Below are positions 43,153 to 53,024 of a stretch of DNA of 64,000 bases, in pieces. Origin of the DNA: JBHEBG01 sp046557915 (GTDB taxonomy: Bacteria; Bacteroidota; Bacteroidia; Flavobacteriales; Flavobacteriaceae); NCBI RefSeq assembly GCF_046557915.1, contig NZ_JBHEBG010000001.1, forward strand, positions 1,116,001-1,180,000, written 5' to 3'. A program made the translations under genes and the position numbers. Every line of letters starts with the position of its first letter. The stretch's first letter is position 1. The notes under the pieces were generated by a model. That model had not been told where the DNA came from. It searched no databases and saw only the letters and a list, made by a program, of their open reading frames with translations.

Positions 43153-43737
43153 ATGATACAAGAAGGTCTTTGGTTAAAATTGAAGAAAGGCGATAAAAAA
43201 GCCTTCGGATCTGTATATGAATTGTGTATTGATGATATGTACGCTTATGGTCTAAAACTTAACGCTAACAAGGAATTGGTAAAGGATTGCATTCAAGAGG
43301 TGTTTATAGATATTTTTGAGCATAGAAATAGTATTTCAGAACCCAATAATATAAAATTCTACATTTTAAAATCATTAAAACATACCATATTTAGAAAACT
43401 TAAAAAAGAAAGGCGCAATGTGGATATAATGGAGTTTTCCAACTTGGAGTTTAAGCCAGAATACAATATTGAGGATAAAAGAATTCTTGGAGAAATCAAC
43501 GATTGTAAAATAAAACTGATTAAAAAAGCATTACAATCGCTATCCTCAAAACAAAGAGAGATACTTTATCTTAGGTTTACCATGGGTCTTACCTACCATG
43601 AAATCTCGGAAATTGTGAAAATAGATCATAATTCAGTAAGAAAACAAGTCTATAGGGCAATTAAAAAGCTTCGAAACAGTAAAGCTTTCGATGATTATCA
43701 GAGTATTATTTTATTTTATTCTAGCCTTACCTACTAG
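43153..43737 (+). CDS. ECF sigma factor, FecI-like
   Basis: 194 residues. Region 2 is at about 10-80 (FGSVYELCIDDMYAYGLKL, then DCIQEVFIDIFEHR). Region 4 is at about 120-180, with LQSLSSKQREILYLRFTMGLTYHEISEIV forming the helix-turn-helix (given here as two joined halves, SSKQREILYLRF and TYHEISEIV). This is the Bacteroidota ECF type that pairs with FecR anti-sigma factors and STN-bearing SusC receptors, both encoded next. It should direct transcription of the SusCD operon downstream when the ligand is sensed. A 137-bp gap separates it from the FecR gene. Intact and of normal length. Confidence 0.95.
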   Translation: MIQEGLWLKLKKGDKKAFGSVYELCIDDMYAYGLKLNANKELVKDCIQEVFIDIFEHRNSISEPNNIKFYILKSLKHTIFRKLKKERRNVDIMEFSNLEFKPEYNIEDKRILGEINDCKIKLIKKALQSLSSKQREILYLRFTMGLTYHEISEIVKIDHNSVRKQVYRAIKKLRNSKAFDDYQSIILFYSSLTY

Positions 43738-43874
43738 CCTTACCCCGTATAAACAATAGCTTTTCTAGACTTTGCGAGCATATTGCAACCACTACTTAGA
43801 ATAGATCTGAAAAGAAACTTCAAAAAAAGTGTCCACAGATCATGTAATTTCTTCCCTCTTATATAAATAAGTTT

Positions 43875-45095
43875 ATGCACGATTCTTTTTCCAAATATTT
43901 GGATGATGAGAAGTTTATAGAATGGATTAGTAACCCCACTGGCCAGAACGATGATTATTGGGAGGGTTTTATGCGTAAAAACCCCCAAGAAAAGAAAACA
44001 ATTTTGGCTCTCAAAGAGTATTTGGCCGCTTTGGGCACTAAAGAGGAGAAACTAACGGCTGAGGAGAAACATGAGATTCTGCAGTCCATATATGGTAAAA
44101 TGGATTTTAAAGAAAAAGATCAACTAAAAGTTCCTGTCCTAAGAAGATTTCTTAAATATGCGGCGGTTTTCGTAGTACTGATAGGGTCAATATTATATTA
44201 TAGAAGTCAACAAGAAGGGAAAGAACTGAACAGTACAGAGGTGTTTAAGCAGGTGTCCATAGACTCCGTGTTAGAAACTAAATTATTACTGGAAGATGAC
44301 AATCTGGTTACTATAGCCCAAAAAAAATCCGAAATTGATTATAAAGATTCCAAAGGACCGGTCATTAATGGGAAAGATACCGTAAAGATTGCGGAAAAGG
44401 TCGACGGTGAGGAATTGGTTTTAAATCAGCTTGTTGTTCCTTATGGCAAACGTAGCAAGTTAACATTGGCAGATGGTACCGTAGTGCATTTAAACTCTGG
44501 TTCAAGGTTTGTTTTTCCCAGACGCTTTGTTGAAGAAAAACGCGAAGTCTATTTGGATGGGGAGGCATTTTTTGAGGTTGCATCAAATAAAGAAAAGCCG
44601 TTTAAGGTAAAAGTATTCAAGGATAACGATCTATCCATAGAAGTTGTCGGCACCAAATTCAATGTAAATTCATATGGTTTTCATGATCGTGTGGTAACGG
44701 TGCTTACCGAAGGAGAAGTACATTTAAAGGACAACTCTAAAAAATCCCTTTTTTCCAAAGAAAAGAAAACGGTTATGAGGCCGGGTGAGCTTGCTGAATG
44801 GAGTGTTAGAGAAAAGCAGATTAAGAACAAGAAAAAAGTAGATATCGATTACTATACTTCTTGGATAGAAGGGATATTTATATTTAGGAGCGAGCCGTTG
44901 GAAAGAATAATCAAAAAACTGGAAATATATTACAACGTAAAGATAGATTTGGACGAGGCGGTTCAAAGAAAATTTAGGATTACAGGAAAACTGGACCTAA
45001 ACGATGACATTGAAAAGACAATGGAAAATCTGGCTTTGGCCGCTTCCTTGAAACATGAAAAAATTAAACTCGATGAATATTTAATATTGAAGTAA
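43875..45095 (+). CDS. FecR-like anti-sigma factor
   Basis: 406 residues. A cytoplasmic N-terminal region (about 1-95) is followed by one membrane helix (LKYAAVFVVLIGSILYYR, about 96-114). The periplasmic FecR domain is at about 190-300, with VPYGKRSKLTLADGTVVHLN in the middle (the motif is YGKRSKLTLADGT), then GEAFFEV, VVGTKFNVNSY and VLTEGEVHL. A C-terminal DUF4974/STN-like domain is at about 330-406 (LERIIKKLEIYYNVKI). It should hold the FecI-like sigma factor inactive until the STN domain of the SusC-like receptor signals ligand binding. The gene order sigma, anti-sigma, SusC, SusD is standard for such a surface-sensing operon. Confidence 0.95.
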   Translation: MHDSFSKYLDDEKFIEWISNPTGQNDDYWEGFMRKNPQEKKTILALKEYLAALGTKEEKLTAEEKHEILQSIYGKMDFKEKDQLKVPVLRRFLKYAAVFVVLIGSILYYRSQQEGKELNSTEVFKQVSIDSVLETKLLLEDDNLVTIAQKKSEIDYKDSKGPVINGKDTVKIAEKVDGEELVLNQLVVPYGKRSKLTLADGTVVHLNSGSRFVFPRRFVEEKREVYLDGEAFFEVASNKEKPFKVKVFKDNDLSIEVVGTKFNVNSYGFHDRVVTVLTEGEVHLKDNSKKSLFSKEKKTVMRPGELAEWSVREKQIKNKKKVDIDYYTSWIEGIFIFRSEPLERIIKKLEIYYNVKIDLDEAVQRKFRITGKLDLNDDIEKTMENLALAASLKHEKIKLDEYLILK

Positions 45096-45101
45096 AAAAA
45101 A

Positions 45102-45155
45102 CCAAGGTATGCTACCAACATACCCTGGCTAAGTAAGCCTGTAAATACATACAGG
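45102..45155 (+). promoter_or_regulatory. Two hairpins between fecR-like and susC-like genes
   Basis: CCAAGGTATG (45102-45111) pairs with CATACCCTGG (45119-45128), with one G-T pair and a 7-nt loop. CCTGTA (45138-45143) pairs with TACAGG (45150-45155) with a 6-nt loop. No T run follows either, so they are not typical terminators. They lie in the 87-bp leader of the second SusC gene and could influence RNA processing or stability between the regulator and transporter genes. Confidence 0.4.
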
Positions 45156-45169
45156 TATTGTTTAATAAC

Positions 45170-45181
45170 AACTAACTAAAT
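45170..45181 (+). promoter_or_regulatory. AACTAACTAAAT leader element before susC-like gene 2
   Basis: Second exact copy of the 12-mer found before the first SusC gene (5600-5611), here one base before the ATG at 45183. The flanking sequence differs, so the match is not part of a longer duplication. No Shine-Dalgarno sequence is present. A role in translation start is inferred. Confidence 0.4.
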
Positions 45182-45182
45182 T

Positions 45183-48100
45183 ATGGAAAAAAAACTGTTT
45201 CCAGCAGATTCCCTAGGGAATTTTATGGACAAAAGTAAAGAATTGATGAGGTACTTGTCACTGTTTCTACTACTCTTCATGCTTTATTCATTTACGAACT
45301 CCTATTCACAGAACACGAAGTTAAAACTGGATTTGAAGGATGCGACCCTCCTCGATATGATTCAGGGTATTGAGCAACAAAGTGATTTCGTTTTTATGTA
45401 TGGAGATGAAGTGCTACCACTGCTAAATGAAGGAAAGGACAACTTTTTTGTAAAGAACAAGAACATTTACAAAACTTTGGACAAGTGTTTGGAGAATTCA
45501 AGGCTAAACTATGCAGTAAATGGGCGTCAGGTAGTCTTAAAGAAGAAGCACGTTGTGCCTTTAAAAACAGAATCAGTATCCCTGCAATTGGAGGTAACGG
45601 GCAATGTAAGTGATGATGCAGGCCCCCTTCCCGGTGCAAGTATCGTGGTAAAAGGAACCACTATCGGAACAACTACGGATTTTGATGGTAATTACTCCTT
45701 GGAAGTAAATAGTTCGGACGCCATTTTGGTGTTTAGTTATTTGGGCTATACGTCTGCGGAAATACCGGTAAACGGACAAACCGTAGTGAATGCTGTGTTA
45801 AAGGAAGATGCTCAGGCACTGGAAGAAGTTGTAGTAACTGCATTGGGCTTTGAAGTGAAAACAGATAAACTGGGCAGTGCCGTGGCAACGGTAAAGGCTG
45901 CAGATATTGTAAGATCGGGAGAGACCTCTATTACCAACGGTATCCAAGGCAAAATGTCCGGGGTAAACATAACAAGGAGTAATGGCGATCCTGGTTCTGG
46001 CTCCAACATTAGGATTAGGGGTGCCAATACCATTTTTGGTAGCACCCAGCCACTTATTATTGTTGACGGAATTCCTATCAGCAATACCAGTAGACAGGGT
46101 AGTGGAAGTAGTGCCACAGGTAACGGTACCTCACAACAATCGCGTCTTAACGATATTAATCCCAACGATATTGCCACACTACAAGTTTTAAAAGGTGCCT
46201 CTGCCGCAGCCTTATGGGGATCTCGGGCTTCTAATGGAGTGGTGGTGATCACCACTAAATCTGGGCGAAGAGGATTTAAAGTAGATTTCAGGTCTACAGT
46301 TGGGTTCGATGAAGTAAACGTACTCCCAGAGATACAGAGAAATTATGGACAGGGAAACAATGGGGTTTTTATAGAAAACAACGTGCGCTCTTGGGGCGAT
46401 GAAATATCGGCAAGATCGGGAGGTGCAGATGTATTTGATACTTCTGGAGGCTTCTTTGTGGGAGACCAAACGGGAAGGACCTACTACCCCGTTTTACAAA
46501 AGAACTCTAGAGAAACCTTTGTTGATAGAAATTTTGACCAAGCCTTTGGAACCGGAATACTTTTTGAACAATCTCTAAGTATTAGCGGCGGAGACAACGA
46601 TCAAAACATATTTCTTAGTCTTGGAAATACCGATCAAAATGGTGTGGTAAGAAATAATGACTACAGTAGACATTCGGTTTCTTTGAACGCATCCAAAAAG
46701 TTCAACGATTTTATCAAAGTAGGATTTAGAGGAAAGTTCTCTAGGGTAAAGGCCAATAGGGTAGAACAGAACTCAAATACTGCCGGACTTCTATTGGGGC
46801 TTAACAGAACACCAGCTGGCTTTAATAACGAAGATTTTACGGGTACCTACACCGATGACACAGGCGCTGAGTTCCCAGGAAGGCATAGAAGTTATAGAAA
46901 TTCCCTTGGGGCCAATGACAACCCCCTTTACAATAACCCCGGTTGGACGATCAACAAACAGAAATCGCCCAATGTGGTAAACAGACATATTTATGCTGCC
47001 GAGCTAGACGTTTTCCCTACCGAGGGTTTAAATCTAAAAGTTAGGGGAGGTATAGATACCTATACCGATGATAGAATTTATTTCTATCCTAGAGGTTCTG
47101 CAAGAACTGGTTTAAGACCTAGACTCGAAGGAGGATTTACCCAAGAAGTTATTGCCGAAACCCAATTAAACCTGGATGTTATAGCCAGATATGTTAGGGA
47201 ATTTAGCGAAAACCTGAGTACAACCTTTGTTCTAGGGTGGAATATAAACGACAGAAAGTTTAAGAGTACTGCTACAACAGGGGGAGACTTTATCGTAAAT
47301 GAAGAGATTTTCAATTTTACCAATTCCAGGGTCATCCAAGCAGAAAACAGACAAGAAATAATTAGATCTAATAGAGGTTATGCTACGGCAAACTTAGAAT
47401 TGTACAGGCAATTGTTCTTGGATTTTTCAGGAACGGTAGAAGCCGCTTCAACCATTAATGATCCATTCTTTTATCCTTCTGCGTCAGCAGCTTGGCAGTT
47501 TACAAATGCGGAGTTTTTTGGGGAAAATGATTTCTTGAGCTTTGGAAAAGTAAGGGCCAGTTGGGGAAAAGTGGGTATACAGCCAGATGTTTTTAGAAGT
47601 GCTACCAACTATGAAGGTGATTTCTCCTATAGTTCAGGGCTTTTCGGAAATTTAACTTCCGTGGCCAATGGTGGCGGATTTAGACTCGATAATAATTTGG
47701 GCGATTCTAACCTTAAACCCGAAATAAAGACCGAACTGGAATTTGGACTGGAGCTTCGGTTTTTGGAGAACAAATTGTCTACCAGTTTTAGCTACTATAC
47801 CAATGAAGTGGAAGATATCCTTTTGGAAATTGATACTTCCCCAAGTAGCGGGTTCACAAGAAAATACACCAATGGGGCATCTCTAGAGAACAAAGGTTTT
47901 GAGTTTGAATTTAACTATAGATTGTTTACCGATAATGAAGATTGGAGCTTAATGCCATACGGAACTTTTGCTACCAATAAAAATGAGGTTACCAGCCTTA
48001 ATGGAGCAGATGTACAAAGATTAACAGGTTTTGGCGTTGGTGATGGCGTAGCAGCCGTAGGCCACCAGATCGGGGCTCTGTTCGGCGGTAAGCTGCCAAG

Positions 48101-48749
48101 AAACGATGATGGTAGTATCATATTGGATGCCAATGGTTTTCCCGAAGGAGCTCCAGAATTTGACGTCATCGGAGATCCAAATCCAGATTGGACCGCAAGC
48201 GTTGGACTACAAGCTAGTTATAAGAACTTTTCCTTCAATGTCCTTTTCGACCATTCGCAAGGAGGAGATTTCTACAATATAACAAGGCAAGTAGATTCTC
48301 AGCGTGGACATAGCAAATTATCCGGTAATAAGGTTACCATTCCCTCGGATGGAATACTCGATGTTACAGGAACGAGTTATTCCGCTGGAGAAGTGGTACG
48401 TGGAAACCTATTCGATTTTGGTGCAGGGCTGGTACTGTTAGAACAAAATTGGTATCGTGGTAACGGTGCCGGAAACAGAGGTTTCAGTGAACTGTGGTTA
48501 GAAGATGCTACCTGGACCAGATTGAGGGAGATATCGCTCAGCTATAGTTTTCATGAAGGGATCATCGATAAACTAGGTTTGTCCGGAATGAGTGTTGGAC
48601 TTACCGGAAGAAATTTATTTCTATGGACAGATGTTGAAGGGGTAGACCCAGACAAAAATTTTGCTGGGGTAGGTAACTCTAGAGGACTGGACTATTATAC
48701 CAACCCGTCCACTAGATCCATTTTGTTCAATGTAAATCTTTCATTTTAA
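45183..48749 (+). CDS. SusC-like TonB-dependent transporter with STN signalling domain
   Basis: 1188 residues. A long signal peptide (about 1-43, YSFTNSYSQ) precedes an STN domain at about 48-118 (LKLDLKDATLLDMIQGIEQQ). Next are a carboxypeptidase-regulatory-like domain at about 138-215 (GNVSDDAGPLPGASIVVKGT), a TonB-interacting segment EEVVVTALG near 218-226, a plug (NGIQGKMSGVNITRSNGDPG, IVDGIPISN, ITTKSG) and a barrel ending SILFNVNLSF. The STN domain is the part that reports ligand binding to the FecR-like protein encoded just upstream. With the SusD-like protein it should import peptides, oligosaccharides or similar oligomers. The hydrolases downstream (M14, D-acylase) favour a peptide-like ligand. 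Confidence 0.96.
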   Translation: MEKKLFPADSLGNFMDKSKELMRYLSLFLLLFMLYSFTNSYSQNTKLKLDLKDATLLDMIQGIEQQSDFVFMYGDEVLPLLNEGKDNFFVKNKNIYKTLDKCLENSRLNYAVNGRQVVLKKKHVVPLKTESVSLQLEVTGNVSDDAGPLPGASIVVKGTTIGTTTDFDGNYSLEVNSSDAILVFSYLGYTSAEIPVNGQTVVNAVLKEDAQALEEVVVTALGFEVKTDKLGSAVATVKAADIVRSGETSITNGIQGKMSGVNITRSNGDPGSGSNIRIRGANTIFGSTQPLIIVDGIPISNTSRQGSGSSATGNGTSQQSRLNDINPNDIATLQVLKGASAAALWGSRASNGVVVITTKSGRRGFKVDFRSTVGFDEVNVLPEIQRNYGQGNNGVFIENNVRSWGDEISARSGGADVFDTSGGFFVGDQTGRTYYPVLQKNSRETFVDRNFDQAFGTGILFEQSLSISGGDNDQNIFLSLGNTDQNGVVRNNDYSRHSVSLNASKKFNDFIKVGFRGKFSRVKANRVEQNSNTAGLLLGLNRTPAGFNNEDFTGTYTDDTGAEFPGRHRSYRNSLGANDNPLYNNPGWTINKQKSPNVVNRHIYAAELDVFPTEGLNLKVRGGIDTYTDDRIYFYPRGSARTGLRPRLEGGFTQEVIAETQLNLDVIARYVREFSENLSTTFVLGWNINDRKFKSTATTGGDFIVNEEIFNFTNSRVIQAENRQEIIRSNRGYATANLELYRQLFLDFSGTVEAASTINDPFFYPSASAAWQFTNAEFFGENDFLSFGKVRASWGKVGIQPDVFRSATNYEGDFSYSSGLFGNLTSVANGGGFRLDNNLGDSNLKPEIKTELEFGLELRFLENKLSTSFSYYTNEVEDILLEIDTSPSSGFTRKYTNGASLENKGFEFEFNYRLFTDNEDWSLMPYGTFATNKNEVTSLNGADVQRLTGFGVGDGVAAVGHQIGALFGGKLPRNDDGSIILDANGFPEGAPEFDVIGDPNPDWTASVGLQASYKNFSFNVLFDHSQGGDFYNITRQVDSQRGHSKLSGNKVTIPSDGILDVTGTSYSAGEVVRGNLFDFGAGLVLLEQNWYRGNGAGNRGFSELWLEDATWTRLREISLSYSFHEGIIDKLGLSGMSVGLTGRNLFLWTDVEGVDPDKNFAGVGNSRGLDYYTNPSTRSILFNVNLSF

Positions 48750-48760
48750 AAAAAGGAATT

Positions 48761-50155
48761 ATGAAATTTAAAGATATATATATAGCATTCCTACTAATTT
48801 TCAGTCTTGCTTCGTGCGAGAAGTTGGTAGATGACATAAACGAAAACGATCCCAATACCATAAGTAATGTAAATGGAAGAGATTTGTTCATAGGCATTCA
48901 ACTGGCCGACATCTCGGCGCAGTCGGCTTATTTGGACTGGGTTTCCGGTATTTGGTGTGGGTACTATGTGGGCTCAGGAAGATTTGAGCCTATACAAAAC
49001 TATCAGTTTGCCGATGTAAATTCCAATACACCTTGGGGCAATATTTATCAAGGTGTGGTAAAACAGGTTAGGGAATTAAGAAGTGGTATAGAATTGTCCA
49101 ATAAAGATTTCTTTTTTGGAGCTTCAAAAGTGGTAGAAGCACACGCGCTAGGAACAGCTGCCAATCTTTTTGGTGACGTTCCCTTTACCGAGGCTGGAAA
49201 TGATGAAATCTCTAGCCCTGTCTATGATGCACAGGCTTCGGTTTATGCCAATTTGCAAACCCTATTGGATGAAGCTATTACTGATCTAACAGCTTCCGGC
49301 ACTACCGGAGGCATAGTAGAAGATCTCTTTTATGGAGGAGATACCAATAAGTGGATTGCCGCTGCCTATACCTTAAAAGCAAGACTATACATGGATGTTG
49401 GCGATTACGGCAGTGCCCTGTCAGCAGCTCAACAAGGTATTAACAGTGCCGATGCCACCATGGCATATAGCCCACCAGCGGTGGTAGGTACCGGTGATAT
49501 AAACCTGTTAAATTCCTTGGCTACCAGTGCAACCGGGGTAGATCTTGCCGTTGATGGGTCTTTCTTGATCGGATTATTGGGAACCGATGCTACTAGCAGA
49601 AACAATGGCAAGACAGATGAAGTGGATAGGTATGCCTTTTACTACGATGGTACCGAGATAAATCTTAATGGTATTGCCAAAGACGATGCACCCATGAAGC
49701 AAATTTCGTTGGAGGAGAATCTATTGTTGTGGGCCGAAGCACTGCTAAGGACGGGGGGCTCCAATTTTGGTATGGCCCTGCAAAAGTTAAATGAACACCG
49801 AACCAATCTTCGCAATGGAGTATATTTTGCGGTTACAACCGGGGTTTACGATGATTATGTTGAAACCGATTTTGATGCAGGAGGGATAGAAAACGTATCG
49901 GGTACAATATCTAGGGAAGATGCCCTGTTAAGAGAGATTATTGAGGAGAGGTACGCTACTTTTTTCAACCAGGTTTTGGGATTCAATGATCTAAGGCGTA
50001 CCAAGAAAGACAACCCGGCAATACAGGTGCCAGTGCCATTTAATGCTGGGGCCGTACATCCAGAAAGGTTTTTATACCCTTTTACGGAAAGAAATACCAA
50101 CGAGAACACTCCGGCAATTGAAGACATATTTACCAAAACGGAGATTAATCAGTAA
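48761..50155 (+). CDS. SusD/RagB-like lipoprotein (pair of SusC-like gene 2)
   Basis: 464 residues with a lipoprotein signal ending LIFSLASC. TPR-like helices are at about 110-235 (KVVEAHALGTAANLFGDVPF, KWIAAAYTLKARLYMDVGDY). The C-terminal RagB part includes LLWAEALLRTGG and EIIEERYATFFNQVLGFNDLR (given in two pieces here as EIIEERYATFF and VLGFNDLR). The product closely fits the SusD_RagB/SusD-like_2 group. It lies 11 bp after the SusC gene and forms the lid that captures ligand for it. The M14 lipoprotein gene follows after about 137 bp. Confidence 0.94.
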   Translation: MKFKDIYIAFLLIFSLASCEKLVDDINENDPNTISNVNGRDLFIGIQLADISAQSAYLDWVSGIWCGYYVGSGRFEPIQNYQFADVNSNTPWGNIYQGVVKQVRELRSGIELSNKDFFFGASKVVEAHALGTAANLFGDVPFTEAGNDEISSPVYDAQASVYANLQTLLDEAITDLTASGTTGGIVEDLFYGGDTNKWIAAAYTLKARLYMDVGDYGSALSAAQQGINSADATMAYSPPAVVGTGDINLLNSLATSATGVDLAVDGSFLIGLLGTDATSRNNGKTDEVDRYAFYYDGTEINLNGIAKDDAPMKQISLEENLLLWAEALLRTGGSNFGMALQKLNEHRTNLRNGVYFAVTTGVYDDYVETDFDAGGIENVSGTISREDALLREIIEERYATFFNQVLGFNDLRRTKKDNPAIQVPVPFNAGAVHPERFLYPFTERNTNENTPAIEDIFTKTEINQ

Positions 50156-50292
50156 GAGTTTGAGTTAGCTAGGTTACCCCCAAATTTAATCAATTGTTTT
50201 AGAGTAACGGCTGCTCAAACAGTACTGAGCAGTCGCCTAAAACAATGAGAATCTTTTTTACACATTGTTGGGCCTTGAAAACCATTGGTATT

Positions 50293-51477
50293 ATGATTAT
50301 ATCCATAAAAAAACACGCTTTTCTGATTGGCCTTACAATACTAGTGTGTTGTTGTGGACAAAACAATGAAAACGAAGGTAGAGAGGTAGTGTTTGATACC
50401 TCCTTTGCAGGAGCACGTCTCAACAGAATTCAAAAAATAGAAGAGAACAGATATATGGGTTTTATCTTTCCCGAAAATGAACCTATAAACAAAAGCCCTT
50501 GGTTTGCTTTTGGTGTAAGTTCTATTAAGGAAAAGGAAATAGAACTCCTTCTGAACTACTGTGATTATAAGCATCGTTACATCCCCAAGTTAAGCACGGA
50601 CCGTACCACTTGGAAAACGATCGAAGCGTCTAGAATAAAAGTCGATACAACAACGGGTATAGCAACGCTGCGATTATCGGTTTCCCCAAAACCTTTATAT
50701 GTAGCAGCACAGGAGATTGAAACAACTAAGGATACCTATCGTTGGATGCAGGGCTTCCTAGAGAAAAACCCTGGAATAAAAAAAGAAATGGCCGGGAAAA
50801 CAGCCCTTAACAATGATAATTATGTGTTGATACAAGAACATGAAGATGTTAAAAATACCTTGGTGTTGGTGGCTAGGCAGCATCCGCCGGAGATTCCCGG
50901 AGGAACCATTGGATTTAAAAGCTTTTTTGAAACGATTTTTTCCGATACACAACTGGCAACTGAATTTAGAACCAATTTCAATATCTATACCTTTCCACTC
51001 CTAAACCCAGATGGTGTTGATGCAGGTAATTGGCGGCACAATGCCAACGGTGTAGATCTTAATCGGGATTGGATATCGTTTTCGCAGCCAGAAACCCAAA
51101 TGGTGAAAAAGTTTATGTCAGAGAAAATCCAAAAAGGCCAAAAAATTAGATATGCCATAGATTTCCATACCTCGCATTCCGGACCCTATTTATTGGTGTT
51201 AGATGCTATAAATGAAGCTAAAACCCATAAAGTTACACCTCAATGGATTCAAAATATTCAAGCGATGACCAATATTGAGGTAGATGCCAGAAAAAGAAGT
51301 CAGGAATTGCCCTACTGTTATAATTATTTTTTTAACGAGTTGGGCGCAGAAGCCGTTACCTATGAAGATGGTGATGAAATAGATAGGGAAGTTATAAAAT
51401 CAAGAGCAAAGGTTTATGCAGAAGAACTTATGAAAGTATTGTTGAACAAAATTAAAGATGGATCATTTGAGAATTAA
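50293..51477 (+). CDS. M14 zinc carboxypeptidase lipoprotein, resembling the cytosolic carboxypeptidase (deglutamylase) group
   Basis: 394 residues from ATG 50293, chosen for the lipoprotein signal LTILVCCC; an earlier in-frame ATG at 50245 is less likely. A beta-rich N-domain (about 35-135, with NKSPWFAFGV) precedes the M14 domain, as in the CCP/M14D group. Zinc ligands are His197-x2-Glu200 (ARQHPPE) and His292 (DFHTSHS); the catalytic Glu is Glu358 (VTYEDGDE). The segment LLNPDGVDAGNWRHNANGVD with NRDW after it is also CCP-like (LNPDGV.GN.R...G.DLNR). CCPs of eukaryotes remove glutamates from polyglutamate chains; bacterial members are little tested. Its end overlaps the start of the D-aminoacylase gene by 20 bp. 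Confidence 0.92.
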   Translation: MIISIKKHAFLIGLTILVCCCGQNNENEGREVVFDTSFAGARLNRIQKIEENRYMGFIFPENEPINKSPWFAFGVSSIKEKEIELLLNYCDYKHRYIPKLSTDRTTWKTIEASRIKVDTTTGIATLRLSVSPKPLYVAAQEIETTKDTYRWMQGFLEKNPGIKKEMAGKTALNNDNYVLIQEHEDVKNTLVLVARQHPPEIPGGTIGFKSFFETIFSDTQLATEFRTNFNIYTFPLLNPDGVDAGNWRHNANGVDLNRDWISFSQPETQMVKKFMSEKIQKGQKIRYAIDFHTSHSGPYLLVLDAINEAKTHKVTPQWIQNIQAMTNIEVDARKRSQELPYCYNYFFNELGAEAVTYEDGDEIDREVIKSRAKVYAEELMKVLLNKIKDGSFEN

Positions 51478-53023
51478 GATATCACTTTTGATAGCGCTAA
51501 CTTTATTTTTGGTTTTCTGCACCCCAAAAACGATCGATGCCGATTTGCTGATTACCAATGGTTTGGTTTATAATGGAATGGATACTATTCCACATAATCT
51601 TGGTGTGGCCGTTAAAGGGGATAAAATTGTTTTTATCGGTGATATAGAATCCGTTCGGATAAATACACAAAAAACGATCGATGCTTCGGGCCTCATAGTG
51701 GCGCCAGGCTTTATAGATCCGCATACCCATGCCGATCGGGACCTTGTCGACTCAAAAAATGCACACAATCTGCCTTTTATGATGCAAGGCATTACCACGG
51801 TTATTGTGGGCAATGACGGAAGCAGCTATTACCCCTCGGAGAAGTATAAGAAGTTATATGAAACACAGAACATAGGCACCAATGCAGTCTTTCTAGTAGG
51901 ACATGGAACCATAAGGAAAGAAGTTTTGGGAGAAAGCAATGTAGCGGCCAACCAAGAGCAAATTGCCCAAATGCAGGCTTTGGTGAAAGCTGAAATGGAA
52001 GCTGGCGCAGCTGGCCTTTCCACAGGATTGTTTTACGCGCCGGGCAGCTATTCCAATACAGCGGAAGTTATTGCCCTTGCTAAAGTGGTTGCAGAAAAAG
52101 ACGGAATATATGACACCCATTTACGGGATGAGAGTGCCTACACAGTAGGCCTTATCCCGGCCATTGAAGAAGCTATAGAGATAGGCAGACAGGCCAAGTT
52201 GCCCGTACACATATCACATATAAAATGTTTAGGGGTAGATGTTTGGCACCAGAGCGATACCATTGTGCAATTGATAAAAAAGGCGCGCAAGACCGGGGTT
52301 GAGGTTACCGCAAACCAATATCCCTACAATGCCTCGGCTACAGGCCTAAAGGATGCCGTTGTGCCCCGATGGGCAGAAAGCGGGGGAAGGGATTCAATGA
52401 TGATACGATATAATGATCCCAGACTTGGACGAAAAATGCTCATAGAAACCAAAAAGAACATCGATAGGCGAGGAGGTCCCGATAAATTGCTCATGGTAAA
52501 GGTCGAGAACGATGCTTTCCTCAACAAAAACTTGTTGGAGATTTCCGAGGAGTTGAACCTTTCGCCCGAGGAATCGGTTTATGCAATATTAAAATCAGGA
52601 TATGTAAGGGTTGCCTCCTTTAATATGATCGATGAGGACATTAAAACTTTTATGCGGCAAGATTGGGTGGTCACTGGTTCTGATGGCAACACGGGACACC
52701 CAAGAAAATATGGCTCCTTTCCGCGGAAGTACCACAAATATGTACTGCAGGAAAAGGTAATCGGTTTGGCTTCCTTTATTAACCGGAGTACCGGTAAAAC
52801 AGCGGAAATTTTTAAAATTGAAAAAAGAGGGAAATTAAAAACGGGTTACTATGCAGATATTATCGTCTTTAACCCCGAGACCTTTAGGGATAATGCGGAC
52901 TACCAAAATGCCTTTCAACAAGCGGAAGGTCTGGCATATAGTATTATCAACGGACAATTATCCGTGGACCGGGGAAAATACACGGGTAAAATGAACGGAA
53001 AAGTACTGACAAAAAACAATTGA
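51458..53023 (+). CDS. Exported N-acyl-D-amino-acid deacylase (D-aminoacylase) family amidohydrolase
   Basis: 521 residues. The N-terminus (LLIALTLFLVFC, Cys21) looks like a lipoprotein signal, which would place it outside the cytoplasm. The metal motif FIDPHTHAD gives His89 and His91. Further family features are GLSTGLFYAPGSYS, the ligand His in LPVHISHIKCLG, GVEVTANQYPYNAS, and the catalytic Asp region VTGSDGNTGHPRKYGSFPRK. The family hydrolyses N-acyl-D-amino acids (D-aminoacylase, N-acyl-D-Glu and N-acyl-D-Asp deacylases) and some N-terminal D-aminoacyl bonds. It overlaps the M14 gene by 20 bp and is 1 bp from the racemase-like gene, so the three are co-expressed. Confidence 0.93.
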   Translation: MDHLRIKISLLIALTLFLVFCTPKTIDADLLITNGLVYNGMDTIPHNLGVAVKGDKIVFIGDIESVRINTQKTIDASGLIVAPGFIDPHTHADRDLVDSKNAHNLPFMMQGITTVIVGNDGSSYYPSEKYKKLYETQNIGTNAVFLVGHGTIRKEVLGESNVAANQEQIAQMQALVKAEMEAGAAGLSTGLFYAPGSYSNTAEVIALAKVVAEKDGIYDTHLRDESAYTVGLIPAIEEAIEIGRQAKLPVHISHIKCLGVDVWHQSDTIVQLIKKARKTGVEVTANQYPYNASATGLKDAVVPRWAESGGRDSMMIRYNDPRLGRKMLIETKKNIDRRGGPDKLLMVKVENDAFLNKNLLEISEELNLSPEESVYAILKSGYVRVASFNMIDEDIKTFMRQDWVVTGSDGNTGHPRKYGSFPRKYHKYVLQEKVIGLASFINRSTGKTAEIFKIEKRGKLKTGYYADIIVFNPETFRDNADYQNAFQQAEGLAYSIINGQLSVDRGKYTGKMNGKVLTKNN

Positions 53024-53024
53024 G

